Assembly (NCBI GenBank): GCA_026415655.1
Contig: JAOAGR010000014.1
Coordinates: 1-37,967 of the forward strand
Direction: 5' to 3'
From: Candidatus Dojkabacteria bacterium
Lineage (GTDB): Bacteria > Patescibacteriota > Dojkabacteria > JAOAGR01
DNA: 37,967 bases
A model generated the notes under the pieces. That model worked only from the letters and a program-made list of their open reading frames with translations, had not been told where the DNA came from and searched no databases. The translations under genes and the position numbers were made by a program. Of the stretch, positions 15,743-25,929 are shown piece after piece; position 1 is the first letter of the stretch; every line of letters begins with the position of its first letter.

Positions 15743-16700
15743 GTAAAAAATATTTTATTGCCATATACTCTGATATTTTTCCTAATTTAATACCATATTC
15801 GCACTCAAGTAAAATTGAATTAAGAAAATAGAGAAGATTAAGATTCATTTTATTTCGGAGTGGATAAAATTTTTTATAAAAAAAATATCCATATGTAGAT
15901 ATTATATTCTTAACATTGTTATTTTTATCAAATTCTAAAAATTTAATAGCACTAATTATATAATTATAAATAGCGTACATTATTTGCATTGGTGGGATAT
16001 CTTCACTTTCAAATTTTGTTAGTTGTGAAATAATTTCGGCAAATAGTTTGTAAGACGGCGAAATAATATATTCCAAAAATACTTCTCCAAATTTCCATAC
16101 TGCAAAAGGATCACCTTGATCGAAGCATATTTTATAAATGATATCGGAAGAAATAGTTTTTATATCAGTAGATTGAATGTACAATCTTAATTTATTCAAC
16201 TCATTTTTGATCGCAAATAAATCCTTGTTAGTCACGGCAAGCAAAGTATCAATCGCCTCAGAATCTATATTTTTTAAGTATTTTCGAATATATTCTTTTA
16301 TCTCTCTTTCAGATAGTTTTTTTACCTCAGTTATTTGTCCATGTTTTTCAATAGCTTTATACAATTTTGTAGTTTTAGGTATTAAAGAATTAGAAAAAAG
16401 CAAAATTATATTTTGCGAATCCAAATATTTTTCGATATTTTTCACAAAGTCTTCAACGTAAGGCAGCAGTTTATTTGCATCTAAAATGGCATCTACAACA
16501 AAAGCTGTTTTATTGTCAAATAATGAAACCGAATCAAGAACACTTTGAATATCATACCATGTATTATAAACTTCTGTATTTATTAATCTTATATTGAAAC
16601 CTTTTTCTAACAACATTTTTTTAACCTTATGGAGTTCCTGTAATGCAAGATACTCATCCTCTCCGTGTAGTAAAATAATGTTTTTATCATGGATAATCAT
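15696..16700 (-). CDS. holA: DNA polymerase III delta subunit
   Basis: A clamp-loader delta subunit, which opens the beta sliding clamp for DNA replication. The match is by overall pattern: IILLHGEDEYLALQELHKVKKML at the N-terminus, SLFDNKTAFVV, the ILLFSNSLIPKTTKLYKAIEKHG strand-helix, LSEREIKEYIRKYLK, LLAVTNKDLFAIKNELNKLRLY and a helical C-terminal collar. As in other delta subunits there is no functional Walker A. The track starts at a TTG at 16715 within the previous gene; the ATG at 16700 lies 4 nt after that gene's stop and has GAAGAA upstream, so I use it (334 residues). It is the third gene of the parA operon, and its 3' end overlaps the Mur ligase gene. Confidence 0.85.
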   Translation of the reverse strand: MIIHDKNIILLHGEDEYLALQELHKVKKMLLEKGFNIRLINTEVYNTWYDIQSVLDSVSLFDNKTAFVVDAILDANKLLPYVEDFVKNIEKYLDSQNIILLFSNSLIPKTTKLYKAIEKHGQITEVKKLSEREIKEYIRKYLKNIDSEAIDTLLAVTNKDLFAIKNELNKLRLYIQSTDIKTISSDIIYKICFDQGDPFAVWKFGEVFLEYIISPSYKLFAEIISQLTKFESEDIPPMQIMYAIYNYIISAIKFLEFDKNNNVKNIISTYGYFFYKKFYPLRNKMNLNLLYFLNSILLECEYGIKLGKISEYMAIKYFLLMSVDLCQKQSQVSH

Positions 16701-16704
16701 ACTA

Positions 16705-17253
16705 TTATTCTTCAACTATTATAGTACCAAAATTTAACTCTGATTTTGGTAATGTTGGATTCATATATGTATAAGTACCTGATTCTTTAATTCTTATACT
16801 CTCTCGTCTACCGGGTTCTATTGCGATACGTCTTCCATTTGAGACCTCAATGAAAAATATATCATCGGTCATATTTAAAAAATATAAAACTGTATCTTTT
16901 TTGATACGAATTTGACTGGGAGAGAATCGTTCAGTAATAACAATTTTATTGATAGTTTGGGATAATGTCTGTTCATCCTGTGATGCGTAGGTAGGATAAT
17001 TTATAACCACAGGAGATAATATCACCGTTTTATTTGTTGGTGCATTAATATTATTTCGACTTCTATTTGTATTTGTTTCACTGATATTTTCTGTATTATT
17101 AGCAAAAAATGGGGCCAAAAATGAATATCCAGCAGTAACAAGAAACACTATAAAAAGAAAAATAATTATTTTTCTTGCAATATCTTTATCATTGAGCTTT
17201 TTATTAGCTTTTTTATTCAGATTTTTATTTGTTGCCTGCGTTGTCAATTTCAT
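16705..17253 (-). CDS. Membrane-anchored cupredoxin-like domain protein
   Basis: A 182-residue protein: a basic cytoplasmic N-terminus (KNLNKKANKKLNDK), one hydrophobic helix at ~28-50 (KIIIFLFIVFLVTAGYSFLAPFF), an Asn/Thr-rich linker and a C-terminal beta domain. That domain (FSPSQIRIKKDTVLYFLNMTDDIFFIEVSNGRRIAIEPGRRESIRIKESGTYTYMNP) has the strand pattern of cupredoxins, but the usual His and Cys copper ligands are absent, so copper binding is unlikely. The start overlaps the parA stop by 4 bp (ATGA) and the end is followed 4 nt later by holA. Operon membership does not reveal its role. Confidence 0.65.
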   Translation of the reverse strand: MKLTTQATNKNLNKKANKKLNDKDIARKIIIFLFIVFLVTAGYSFLAPFFANNTENISETNTNRSRNNINAPTNKTVILSPVVINYPTYASQDEQTLSQTINKIVITERFSPSQIRIKKDTVLYFLNMTDDIFFIEVSNGRRIAIEPGRRESIRIKESGTYTYMNPTLPKSELNFGTIIVEE

Positions 17254-18008
17254 ATTCGATCCAATATCTCTTTGGATAAAGTTTCATAGGCTTTAGCACC
17301 GGGCGAATTGGGGTCATAAAAATTTATCGGTTTTCCGTGAGATGGTGCTTCGGAAAGACGTACATTACGTGGTATAACGGTATCAAATACTTTTTTCCCA
17401 AAATGTTTGCGCACTTCATTGACTACATCCTGGGATAGTTTAGTTCTACCATCAAACATGGTCATCACCACTCCTAGGATCTTTAGTTTTGAATTTAAGT
17501 TATCTTTTATCAAATTAATAGTATTTATCAATTGAGAAATTCCTTCTAATGCGAAATATTCGCACTGCACTGGAATAATCACATAATCACTAGCGACCAG
17601 AGAATTCAACGTTAGTAAGCTTAATGAAGGAGGACAATCAATGAATATGAAATCATATTGATCTTTTATGGGATCTAATTTGGTTTTTAATATCTTTTCG
17701 CGTGATAGTCTTGATATAATTTCGATTTCAGCGCCTGCAAGGTCTATCTTAGAAGGTACAAGGTACAAATTTGGCGAGAGATCTGTTTGAATAAATATCT
17801 GATTGACACTAAGATCATCAACTAACAATTCATATGTACTTAAATAAGATTGGGATCTATCAAAACCAACACCCGATGTGAGATTGCTTTGAGGATCCAT
17901 ATCAACAAGCAAAACTTTCTTTCCCCAAAGAGCTAAGTAAGAAGCTATATTTATCGATGTAGTCGTTTTTCCAACACCCCCTTTTTGATTTGCAAATACA
18001 ATAACCAT
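17250..18008 (-). CDS. parA: ParA/Soj-type partition ATPase
   Basis: A 252-residue deviant-Walker ATPase that binds DNA non-specifically and drives chromosome or plasmid segregation with ParB. Motifs: KGGVGKTT (9-16) with the signature lysine, LLVDMDPQSNLTSG, FIFIDCPPSLSLLTLN and VIPVQCEYFALEGISQL; RNVRLSEAPSHGKPI is typical of chromosomal Soj. There is no N-terminal helix-turn-helix, so it is the short chromosomal type. No parB or parS-like site lies next to it in this window. A TATAAT ends 7 nt before the ATG, suggesting a leaderless operon mRNA covering parA, the cupredoxin-like gene and holA. Confidence 0.94.
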   Translation of the reverse strand: MVIVFANQKGGVGKTTTSINIASYLALWGKKVLLVDMDPQSNLTSGVGFDRSQSYLSTYELLVDDLSVNQIFIQTDLSPNLYLVPSKIDLAGAEIEIISRLSREKILKTKLDPIKDQYDFIFIDCPPSLSLLTLNSLVASDYVIIPVQCEYFALEGISQLINTINLIKDNLNSKLKILGVVMTMFDGRTKLSQDVVNEVRKHFGKKVFDTVIPRNVRLSEAPSHGKPINFYDPNSPGAKAYETLSKEILDRI

Positions 18009-18015
18009 TTGATTT

Positions 18016-18021
18016 ATTATA
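18016..18021 (-). promoter_or_regulatory. -10 element of parA, leaderless type
   Basis: Minus-strand TATAAT, 7 nt upstream of the parA ATG. No convincing -35 hexamer is seen at 16-18 nt, so this rests on the -10 alone. Confidence 0.45.
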
Positions 18022-18095
18022 ACAAAAAATGTAAATCATTTTAGAAAGCAAAGTATTAAGAAACCCTTACTTGATATATATACATATATAATTGC

Positions 18096-18124
18096 TTGAT
18101 AATTTTTGTATTTTCTGATATTTA
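18096..18124 (+). promoter_or_regulatory. Predicted promoter of leuDC-leuB
   Basis: TTGATA, a 17-nt spacer and TATTTA; the ATG follows 9 nt later, so the 5' untranslated region would be only a few bases. No leader peptide, attenuator or T-box is present in the 125-bp gap. Confidence 0.5.
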
Positions 18125-18133
18125 TTAATTCGT

Positions 18134-20044
18134 ATGATCAAAAAAATCAATGGAAAAGTAACAAGCATATTTGGAGATGATATCAATACAGATGACATAA
18201 TACCAGCATGGACATTGCAAGAGTCCACCGAAAGAGGCTTTTTTTCGCAATATGCTTTTGAAAAATATGATACAGATTTTGTAAACAGATGTAGGCAAAC
18301 AGAAAAAAACATAGTCATAGCAGGAAAAAACTTTGCTTGTGGATCATCTCGTGAACAAGCAGTTTATGCCTTACAAGGGAATAATGTATTAGCTGTAATT
18401 GCAGAGTCATATCCTGATATTTTTTATCGCAATTCACTGAATAACGGATTAATACTGATTACATTACCAGATACTTCAATATTTAATATAAATGATGAGA
18501 TAACAATAGATCTAGAAAACAAAACAATAACTGTGAATGGTACCAACATTATCAATTACGAAATGGATGACAGAGATAGAAATATATTTATGCAAGGTGG
18601 TGTAATTGGCAGAATTAGGAAGGATGTTGAGGCAAAAATAAATGGTGAAATAAAATCACAACTCCATTATACCGATGTATCGGTAGATTATTCTAATCCT
18701 AAAACAATAGCCGAAAAAATTATATCAGAGCATCTAGGATACGAAGTCAATCCTGGTGATAAAATCGAAAGGTTACCAATAGATATCTTATTCTTCAACG
18801 AAGTAATAGCCCCACCAGCAATAACAGAGTTTGTAAATAACTTCTCAGATATATACACAAAGCATGGACAAACAATAAAAGTGTTTGATCCTGAAAGGAT
18901 TTTTCTAATACCAGATCATACGGTACCATCATCATCAGTGGCAGTATCTGAAGGTATTGATTTGATGGAAAAATTTGCAGCTGATCAAGGAATAAAATGT
19001 TATAAAGAAGGTGATGGTATAGAGCACGTCGTACTTATTGAAGATGGTTATATAGTGCCAGGTGAAATCATATTGGGCACCGACTCACATACATGTACAA
19101 ATGGAGCATTAAATACATTTGCTTTTGGTATAGGTACAACTGATGGTACTTATGCATTGGCAACAGGATATATTTATGACTTTATAGTACCAGAAAGTAT
19201 AAGGATAAATCTTCATGGTAAACTCCCGCATGGGGTATATAGTAAAGATCTTATTTTGACAATAATTGGTCAATTGGGCGTAGATGGCGCTGTCAAAAAA
19301 GTTGTTGAATTTGGTGGTCCTGGACTTAGAAATCTATCTATGGATGCCCGTACCACAATAGCAAACATGGCTGTAGAAATGGGAGCCAGAACTGCAATCT
19401 TCGAACCAGATGAAATACTAGAAGAATATGTAAGAGAAAGGGCAAAATTTAAATATAAGTTTTATCGACCAGATCCGAATGCAAAATACGTACAGATCTT
19501 AGATATAGATATGAGTAAAATAGAGCCAGCAGTTGCATTTCCCCATAAACCATCAAATGTGACTGCAATATCAAAAATCGATGAATATATCCAAAAATCA
19601 CAAGAAATAAATGCGGTGGATTTTCCAGCACTGTCAGATGTAAAAATCACCGATGCATTTTTGGGAGCATGCACAAATGGAAGATATGAAGATTTTGTGG
19701 AAGCTGCAAAAATAATAAAAGGTAAAAAAGTACATCCATCTGTAAATTTTGTTGTAATACCAGCATCGAGAAAAGTCTATAACAGACTTTTGAAAGAAGG
19801 GATTTTAGAAATTTTTGCTGAAGCAGGAGCAAATATAGAGTCATCAAATTGCGGTCCATGCTTCGGAAAACATATGGGTGTAGTTGGAAAAGGAGCCAAA
19901 ATTATTTCTTCTTCAAATAGAAACTATATCGGTAGAATGGGATCAAATGAGGCTTATATATTTTTAGCTGCACCATCAACAGTAACTGCGGCAGCAATCG
20001 CAGGTGAAATTGTGGATCCAAGACAATTTTTAGAAAATAATTAA
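18134..20044 (+). CDS. Fused isopropylmalate isomerase-type hydro-lyase (small + large subunit)
   Basis: A 636-residue aconitase-superfamily enzyme in which the small swivelling subunit (LeuD-like) precedes the large Fe-S subunit (LeuC-like), the reverse of aconitase. The small part has GDDINTDDIIPAW and FACGSSREQAVYAL. The large part has ILGTDSHTCTNGALNTFAFGIG, and the three cluster cysteines C513 (ACTNGR), C573 and C576 (CGPC), with SSNRNYIGRMGS at the end. It should interconvert 2- and 3-isopropylmalate or a homologous pair such as homocitrate/homoisocitrate. The next gene is a LeuB-type dehydrogenase, giving two consecutive steps of leucine synthesis, but leuA is absent here. The fused order is unusual and both sites appear intact. 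Confidence 0.88.
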   Translation: MIKKINGKVTSIFGDDINTDDIIPAWTLQESTERGFFSQYAFEKYDTDFVNRCRQTEKNIVIAGKNFACGSSREQAVYALQGNNVLAVIAESYPDIFYRNSLNNGLILITLPDTSIFNINDEITIDLENKTITVNGTNIINYEMDDRDRNIFMQGGVIGRIRKDVEAKINGEIKSQLHYTDVSVDYSNPKTIAEKIISEHLGYEVNPGDKIERLPIDILFFNEVIAPPAITEFVNNFSDIYTKHGQTIKVFDPERIFLIPDHTVPSSSVAVSEGIDLMEKFAADQGIKCYKEGDGIEHVVLIEDGYIVPGEIILGTDSHTCTNGALNTFAFGIGTTDGTYALATGYIYDFIVPESIRINLHGKLPHGVYSKDLILTIIGQLGVDGAVKKVVEFGGPGLRNLSMDARTTIANMAVEMGARTAIFEPDEILEEYVRERAKFKYKFYRPDPNAKYVQILDIDMSKIEPAVAFPHKPSNVTAISKIDEYIQKSQEINAVDFPALSDVKITDAFLGACTNGRYEDFVEAAKIIKGKKVHPSVNFVVIPASRKVYNRLLKEGILEIFAEAGANIESSNCGPCFGKHMGVVGKGAKIISSSNRNYIGRMGSNEAYIFLAAPSTVTAAAIAGEIVDPRQFLENN

Positions 20045-20053
20045 AAATAAATT

Positions 20054-21142
20054 ATGTCAAATTCAAATAATCAAAAAGAATTTAATATAGCTGTACTTCC
20101 AGGTGATGGAGTAGGGCCAGAGGTAGTCAAAGAGGCTATAAAAGTTTTAAATAAAGTATCTGAAAAATACCAGATCAGATTTAATTATCAAGAAGGACTT
20201 ATAGGTGCACAGGCTATCTACAAATACAATTCTGCTCTTCCTGAAGAAACAAAAGAAATCGTAGAAAATGCCGATGCTATACTTTTTGGTGCAGTAGGTG
20301 ATCCAGCTTTTGATAAAGATCCAAATGCAAAAGTCAGACCCGAACAGGGAATATTACAATTACGAAAATTATTAAATTTATATGCAAATATAAGACCAAT
20401 CAAGACATATAAAGAATTATATTCAAAATCACCATTAAAAGAAGAAATTATCAATGGCGTGGATTTTGTAGTAATACGCGAATTAACAGGTGGCATCTAC
20501 TTCGGTGAGCCTAGAGGTAGGACTGAAAACAGTAAAAAAGCTTTTGATACTTGTATATATTCCGATGAAGAAATAACTAGAGTAGGTAGGATCGCCTTCG
20601 AAATGGCGCGTAAACGTCGAAATAAGGTCACAGTTGTGGACAAATCCAACGTGTTAGCTACATCTAGACTATGGAAAGAAGTAATTAATAACTTACATAA
20701 AGAATACAGTGATGTAAATTTAGAATTTTTATATGTCGATAATGCAGCAATGCAAATAATACGTAGACCTGCAGATTTTGATGTAATCCTTACTGAAAAC
20801 ATGTTTGGAGATATTTTGACGGATGAGGCATCTGTGATTACAGGATCCATCGGCATGTTGCCATCATCATCAATAGGTGAAAAGGATGGAAAAAGAAGAG
20901 GGCTTTTTGAGCCTATTCATGGATCATATCCCGAAGGAGCAGGGAAAAATATAGCTAATCCTATTGGAACAATCTTGTCAGCTGCAGATATGCTTGATTT
21001 TTTAGGTCTTGATGAAGCATCTAATGCTATCCGAAACGCGGTCGACAAAACACTATCTGATGGAATATTTACTATGGATATAGCGAATGAAAATTACATG
21101 TCTTGTTCTGAGATGGGAGATGCAATAACAAGTAGAATATAA
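20054..21142 (+). CDS. leuB: 3-isopropylmalate dehydrogenase (LeuB type)
   Basis: A 362-residue NAD-dependent beta-decarboxylating dehydrogenase that oxidises 3-isopropylmalate to 2-oxoisocaproate. Signatures: IAVLPGDGVGPEV, the LeuB-specific RPEQGILQLRKLLNLYANIRP, VVIRELTGGIYFGEPRG, VVDKSNVLATSRLWKEV, MFGDILTDEASVITGSIGMLPSSSIG and FEPIHGSYPEGAGKNIANPIGTILSAA. The LxxLLxLYA motif and GGIYFGEPRG favour LeuB over isocitrate or homoisocitrate dehydrogenase. It begins 9 bp after the hydro-lyase stop, so the two form one transcript. Without leuA or other leucine genes in the window, the in vivo substrate remains an inference. Confidence 0.92.
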   Translation: MSNSNNQKEFNIAVLPGDGVGPEVVKEAIKVLNKVSEKYQIRFNYQEGLIGAQAIYKYNSALPEETKEIVENADAILFGAVGDPAFDKDPNAKVRPEQGILQLRKLLNLYANIRPIKTYKELYSKSPLKEEIINGVDFVVIRELTGGIYFGEPRGRTENSKKAFDTCIYSDEEITRVGRIAFEMARKRRNKVTVVDKSNVLATSRLWKEVINNLHKEYSDVNLEFLYVDNAAMQIIRRPADFDVILTENMFGDILTDEASVITGSIGMLPSSSIGEKDGKRRGLFEPIHGSYPEGAGKNIANPIGTILSAADMLDFLGLDEASNAIRNAVDKTLSDGIFTMDIANENYMSCSEMGDAITSRI

Positions 21143-21576
21143 ACTAGAAAAGTCCAAAAACGTTAAAATTGAATATTCTTTAATTTATCCATAGCAAGAG
21201 CTTTTGATTATTCAGCAGGAAACTTTATTATACATTAAGTATTTTTGTTATTGATAAAATTAATTTGAATCTTAGTAATTATAACCCCATGGTTAACCGT
21301 GGGGTTACATTATTTTTCCATGAAATCATATTTAGAAAATAAGAAAAATCGCTTTAACCCGTTCACATTATTTATAAATTAATTAGACTATAAAAATTTT
21401 TCACAACTGTAATGTATCATTCACAAATATATAATTACATTAATCATCGGAACTATCACAAAATTGGAGGCAAAATATTTATTAGCGAAGACAAAAATTG
21501 GTAAATTAATTAGATTAATTATATAAATATAACACCTAATAACAACGATAATTTTGCAATATTGCAATATTAAAAA
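21143..21576. other. Intergenic gap between convergent leuB and rpsL
   Basis: 434 bp with no coding frame I would support. It contains the hairpin repeat at 21282-21309 and, six bases after the rpsL stop, a perfect 14-bp palindrome AATATTGCAATATT (21558-21571) of unknown meaning. Confidence 0.6.
21282..21309 (+). repeat. Intergenic hairpin repeat, copy 2 (possible terminator)
   Basis: TAACCCCA and TGGGGTTA form a perfect 8-bp stem around a 10-base loop that contains the palindrome GGTTAACC. The sequence matches the hairpin at 5434-5460 at 23 of 26 positions. It lies between convergent leuB and rpsL and is followed on the plus strand by CATTATTTTT, so it might also end leuB transcripts. Confidence 0.7.
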
Positions 21577-21990
21577 CTAGCTCTTAGGTCTCTTCGCTCC
21601 ATACTTGGATCTTGCTCTTCTCCTATTTTCTACTGCCGCAGCATCCAAAGTACCCCTAACGATAGTATACTTAACACCGATGAGATCCTTAACTCTTCCT
21701 GATCTGACAAGCACCACCGAGTGCTCCTGCAAATTATGTCCTATACCGGGTATATAAGCTGTAACATACATCTTGTTTGACAATCTTACTTTAGCGATTT
21801 TACGCAGAGCAGAGTTTGGCTTTTTAGGCGTTGTAGTTCTTACTACTACACAAACTCCTCTTTTGAAGGGATTATTTGCTAAAGTATTTTTACGAGTATT
21901 TTGATTAAAATTTGTTCTCAACGCTAAAATTTTAATCTTTTCTTTTTTTTGTTTTCTTGGTTTTCTTACTAGTTGACTAATTCTGGCCAT
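21577..21990 (-). CDS. rpsL: Ribosomal protein uS12
   Basis: The decoding-centre protein S12. Family signatures are clear: [62 protein letters not shown] and [12 protein letters not shown]. The track ORF extends upstream into rpoC; the start is set at the ATG at 21990 ([11 protein letters not shown]), giving 137 residues against ~124 in E. coli. The extra length is a ~13-residue insertion ([13 protein letters not shown]) in the N-terminal extension before NNPFKRGVC. The loop VRGGRVKDLPGVRY of E. coli reads [14 protein letters not shown], so Pro90 is Ile. It lies 40 bp after rpoC; rpsG and fusA do not follow. Confidence 0.95.
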   Translation of the reverse strand: MARISQLVRKPRKQKKEKIKILALRTNFNQNTRKNTLANNPFKRGVCVVVRTTTPKKPNSALRKIAKVRLSNKMYVTAYIPGIGHNLQEHSVVLVRSGRVKDLIGVKYTIVRGTLDAAAVENRRRARSKYGAKRPKS

Positions 21991-22030
21991 ATTTTTTAGT
22001 ATTTTATCATTAGATTCATTTTTATCAAAA

Positions 22031-25000
22031 TTAATAAACAAAATCTAATTCATCTGGATTGATTCTTGCAGACTCATCCACTGGAATCTTTCTACCCATG
22101 ATTACATTTTCTTTTAGACCTATCAAATAATCTTTTTTACCCATAATAGAAACATCAGTGAGTACACGTACTTGCTCCTGGAAAGATGCAGCTGACAAGA
22201 ACGACTCTGTCTTTAACGAAGCCTGTGTAATACCAAGTAATACCTCTGAATATCTTATTTCTTTCTTACCTTCGCTTCGTAATTTATTGTTGATTATTCT
22301 TATTACATGCTTATCTCTTATCTCTCCAATGACTAAATTTGTATCCCCCGGGTCTTCTACTTTTACATATCTACCCATCTGAGCAACAAGCACTTCAAAC
22401 ATCTTATCAGCAATATTTATCCCCTGCAAAGAATAAACTTTTTTCACCTCTTGGATAATATAAAGCTGTGCTTGTAACAATCCCTTAGTCTGTAACAATA
22501 ACCTAGGATCAATATTTCCCATAGTAATAGGCGTACCTGGTTCGATAGTATCACCATCAGAAACTAATAGTTCCTGATCATAAGAGACCTTATACTGTAT
22601 CTGTTCCTGTATAGTTGTTTCTACCAATACTCGATCTGGCTTTATGGAAACTTTACCACTTCGTGTAGATCTTATTTCCTCACCATTAGCTTTTATAATA
22701 AGCAAATCTCCGGCTTTAACGGTTCTTGTACGTGGTTTTATCATTACTCTATCCTCATCAGTATATGAATAGTCAACAACATCCACTATAGTATTTGTCA
22801 CAGTGACCTGATATTGTTTATTAACGTCATCTTTTTTGATACTTACCTGTCCTCCAATCTCTGAAATAATAGCAACTCCTTTCGGAATTCTTGCCTCAAA
22901 CAATTCTGTTACTCTTGGAAGACCCATTGTAATATCACCTGATGCTGAAGCAGCACCTGATTTGTGCTTTGTGTTTAAAACCAACTGTGTAGCCGGTGCT
23001 CCTACGGCTTGACCAGATATAATTCCTACTGATTTACCAATTTCTACAAGATCATTAGTAGAATAATCAAGACCATAGCATTGCTGACACACTCCAAAAA
23101 GTGTCTTACAAGTCAACGGTGAACGCACAAAAACTTCGTTTATACCCAATGACACAACTCTTTTTGCAAAACTTCTATCAATCATCTGTCCTTTTGTTGC
23201 AATAATATTGCCTTCATGTACCACATCAGCTTGCAAAACTCTACCCCTAATCCTTTCTACAAATGGTAAACCTCCCAATACATCGTCTTCTGCTCTTATC
23301 CAAATACCATCTTCAGACTTACAATCTTCTTCACGGACGAGTACATCATGTGATACTTCACACAATTTTCTTGTCAAATAACCCGCATCAGCTGTTCTAA
23401 GGGCCGTGTCAGCCAAACCTTTTCTTGATCCCTTTGCCGATACGAAATACTCAAACGCTGGAAAACCGCGCGAATAATTGGACTTTATCGGTAACTCTAC
23501 AATTTTCTGATTGATATCAAAAACTAACCCCTTTGCTCCGACCAGCTGTGATATAACATCATATGAAAATCTTGCCCCAGAATCGGCAATCTCTTTCAAA
23601 GCACTGTTTTTTTGAGAATAGTATGATTTAACAATATTTTCGACATTGGGAATAATTTCATTTAACCATAACTTTGAAAATTGCATGGATTTATCAAAAT
23701 CAGTCAAGAGCCCAAGTGATGAATAATAATTAAGTTCTTGAGTTTTCTTAATACCCTCAGCTATTAACTCTTTGATTCCTTCAGGTTCTACAAGATCATT
23801 ACTTCCAATAGTCACCCCCATTTTGGTTGAAAGATCAAAACCTAGTCTAATTACTTTATCAAGTGATTGTACAATTTCATCAGCAGTATACTGATCAGCC
23901 ATCTCGGCGTAAATTTTTCGGATAGCTTTTCGATCAATTAGTGCATTGACAAATGGATATCTCTCAGGCAAAAGTTCATTAAACAAAATGCGCCCAACTG
24001 TAGTATCAAGGATGTTTTCTTCTATTAATACTTTTATTTTATCTCTCAAACCAACCTTACCTTGCTCATAAGCAGTAATGGCCAATTTGGGGTTAGAGAA
24101 GAAATAAGGTTTTTCACCTTCAATATAGGTTAAATAATACAGAGCATGAACAAGACTCATACGAGGACTAAACAAGAAATCACCCGAACCAGCATTCAAC
24201 AGATTCTGTTGAGTAAACATTTTTGTCTTCACTTCCTCTATAGCATCTGGGCTTAAAGGAACATGTACAGCCATCTGGTCACCATCAAAGTCAGCATTAT
24301 AACCTTCAGTAATTAATGGATGAATACGAATCGCATCTCCGTCTACTAGGACAGGATAATAACCTTGAATACTTTGTTTATGTAGCGTAGGAGCACGATT
24401 TATCATCACTGGATGATTGTGAGTTACATCAGCCAATATATTCCATACAAATTCTGGGGGGTTACTTTGTTCTAGTATGTTCTTTGCACTTCTTACATTG
24501 CTTGCATGACCACGTTCAATTAATTGATAAATTACAAAAGGTTTGAAAAGCTCCAATGCCATGTGTTTAGGAATACCCACTTGATTTAAATTGAGGTCTC
24601 TTCCTGCACCAACAATTACAGAACGTCCCGAATAATCAACTCTTTTTCCTAAAAGATTTTGTCTAAACCTTCCTTCTTTTCCTCTAAGATTTTCAGAAAG
24701 TGACTTTAACGGCATTTTTCTCTTATTGACAACAACAGCACCTACTTGCTTGTGTTCATTGTCAAGAAGCGAATCTACTGCTTCTTGTAACATTCTCTTT
24801 TCATTTCGTAGAATAATTTCAGGAGCACCAATGTCAATTAGTCTTTTCAGACGATTATTTCTGTTTATAACTCTTCGATATAATTCATTTAGATCAGCTG
24901 TTGCAAATCTACCACCGGAAATTTGCACAATAGGTCTTAGATCTGCAGGAAGAACGGGCAACACTTCTAGAACCATCCATTCTGGTCTAATTTTATTTCT

Positions 25001-25927
25001 AATAAAACCTTGCACCAATCTTAGTCTGGCTAAGGCTTTTACACGCCTTTGTAAATTTTTAGATTTTGTATCTTTCTTTAATTCTTCTGCTAGTTCTTCA
25101 AGATTTATTTTTTTCAATAAATACTGTACTGCTTCAGCACCAATTTTGTAATCAAAAAATATTAAGTTTTTCTCCTCTAAAAGAATTCTTTCCTCTTCAG
25201 ACATAGTTTCTCCGACATTTAATCTTGACACTAAATCTTTTAGCTCTTGATATTGTTTTTCTATCTTTTTACGTTTTTCAAAGGATTCCTCTTTTAACTT
25301 TGCAATCTCAATACGCAATTTATGATCCAATTCATCAATGAGAAAGTCTGCCTCTTCTTCGGATAAATTCTTAGCTTTTATCTCTTTTACTTTTTCTTCT
25401 AATTCCTGTTTTTTCTTATTTATTTCTTTTTCGACTTCTTGATCCAGATTTTGCAATGCACTGGCTAATTCTTCCTCAACGGTAACTATGGCATCTTGTT
25501 TTGCATCAGGATCGGATTCTACAACTAAATATCTTGAAAAATAAACAACAGCCAATAATTTTTTATGTGGTATATCAAGTAGTAAAGAAATCTTTTGATG
25601 AGCAGTAGCCATAAACCACACATGTGTAACGGGCGCAGCCAATCTAATATGCCCCATCCTTTCCCTACGAACAATTTTAGACGTTACTTCAACTCCACAT
25701 TTATCACAGATAACTCCCTTATATTTCACTTTTTTATACTTACCACAAAAACACTCATAATCTTTAGTAGGACCAAAAATTTTTTCACACATCAATCCAT
25801 CAGGTTCAGCTCTATGTGTACGATAATTGATGGTCTCGGCTTTTTTTACTTCACCATGGGACCAAGTCAGAATATCTTGGGGCGAAGCAAGTTTAATTTG
25901 TATATATTTTATTGCTGTGTTTTTCAT
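22031..25927 (-). CDS. rpoC: RNA polymerase beta' subunit
   Basis: The 1298-residue beta' subunit. The N-terminal zinc ribbon cysteines are C59, C61, C74 and C77 ([19 protein letters not shown]). The catalytic Mg-binding loop [12 protein letters not shown] lies near residue 545. The second zinc site uses the Cys of EEDCKSEDG and the cluster [13 protein letters not shown]. The trigger-loop region follows with [22 protein letters not shown]. Residues ~140-250 after the clamp region form a long charged coiled coil ([21 protein letters not shown]). The end is short, with no lineage-specific large insertion such as the E. coli SI3. It begins 2 bp after the rpoB stop, so the subunits are co-translated from one message. 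Confidence 0.98.
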   Translation of the reverse strand: MKNTAIKYIQIKLASPQDILTWSHGEVKKAETINYRTHRAEPDGLMCEKIFGPTKDYECFCGKYKKVKYKGVICDKCGVEVTSKIVRRERMGHIRLAAPVTHVWFMATAHQKISLLLDIPHKKLLAVVYFSRYLVVESDPDAKQDAIVTVEEELASALQNLDQEVEKEINKKKQELEEKVKEIKAKNLSEEEADFLIDELDHKLRIEIAKLKEESFEKRKKIEKQYQELKDLVSRLNVGETMSEEERILLEEKNLIFFDYKIGAEAVQYLLKKINLEELAEELKKDTKSKNLQRRVKALARLRLVQGFIRNKIRPEWMVLEVLPVLPADLRPIVQISGGRFATADLNELYRRVINRNNRLKRLIDIGAPEIILRNEKRMLQEAVDSLLDNEHKQVGAVVVNKRKMPLKSLSENLRGKEGRFRQNLLGKRVDYSGRSVIVGAGRDLNLNQVGIPKHMALELFKPFVIYQLIERGHASNVRSAKNILEQSNPPEFVWNILADVTHNHPVMINRAPTLHKQSIQGYYPVLVDGDAIRIHPLITEGYNADFDGDQMAVHVPLSPDAIEEVKTKMFTQQNLLNAGSGDFLFSPRMSLVHALYYLTYIEGEKPYFFSNPKLAITAYEQGKVGLRDKIKVLIEENILDTTVGRILFNELLPERYPFVNALIDRKAIRKIYAEMADQYTADEIVQSLDKVIRLGFDLSTKMGVTIGSNDLVEPEGIKELIAEGIKKTQELNYYSSLGLLTDFDKSMQFSKLWLNEIIPNVENIVKSYYSQKNSALKEIADSGARFSYDVISQLVGAKGLVFDINQKIVELPIKSNYSRGFPAFEYFVSAKGSRKGLADTALRTADAGYLTRKLCEVSHDVLVREEDCKSEDGIWIRAEDDVLGGLPFVERIRGRVLQADVVHEGNIIATKGQMIDRSFAKRVVSLGINEVFVRSPLTCKTLFGVCQQCYGLDYSTNDLVEIGKSVGIISGQAVGAPATQLVLNTKHKSGAASASGDITMGLPRVTELFEARIPKGVAIISEIGGQVSIKKDDVNKQYQVTVTNTIVDVVDYSYTDEDRVMIKPRTRTVKAGDLLIIKANGEEIRSTRSGKVSIKPDRVLVETTIQEQIQYKVSYDQELLVSDGDTIEPGTPITMGNIDPRLLLQTKGLLQAQLYIIQEVKKVYSLQGINIADKMFEVLVAQMGRYVKVEDPGDTNLVIGEIRDKHVIRIINNKLRSEGKKEIRYSEVLLGITQASLKTESFLSAASFQEQVRVLTDVSIMGKKDYLIGLKENVIMGRKIPVDESARINPDELDFVY

Positions 25928-25929
25928 AA

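Noticed and set aside
16705-17253. Copper-binding cupredoxin
   Set aside because: The His/Cys/His/Met ligand set is missing from the beta domain, so only a cupredoxin-like fold is claimed.
24726-25151. Plus-strand ORF antisense to rpoC
   Set aside because: Shadow of the rpoC reading frame; no promoter and no protein-like features.
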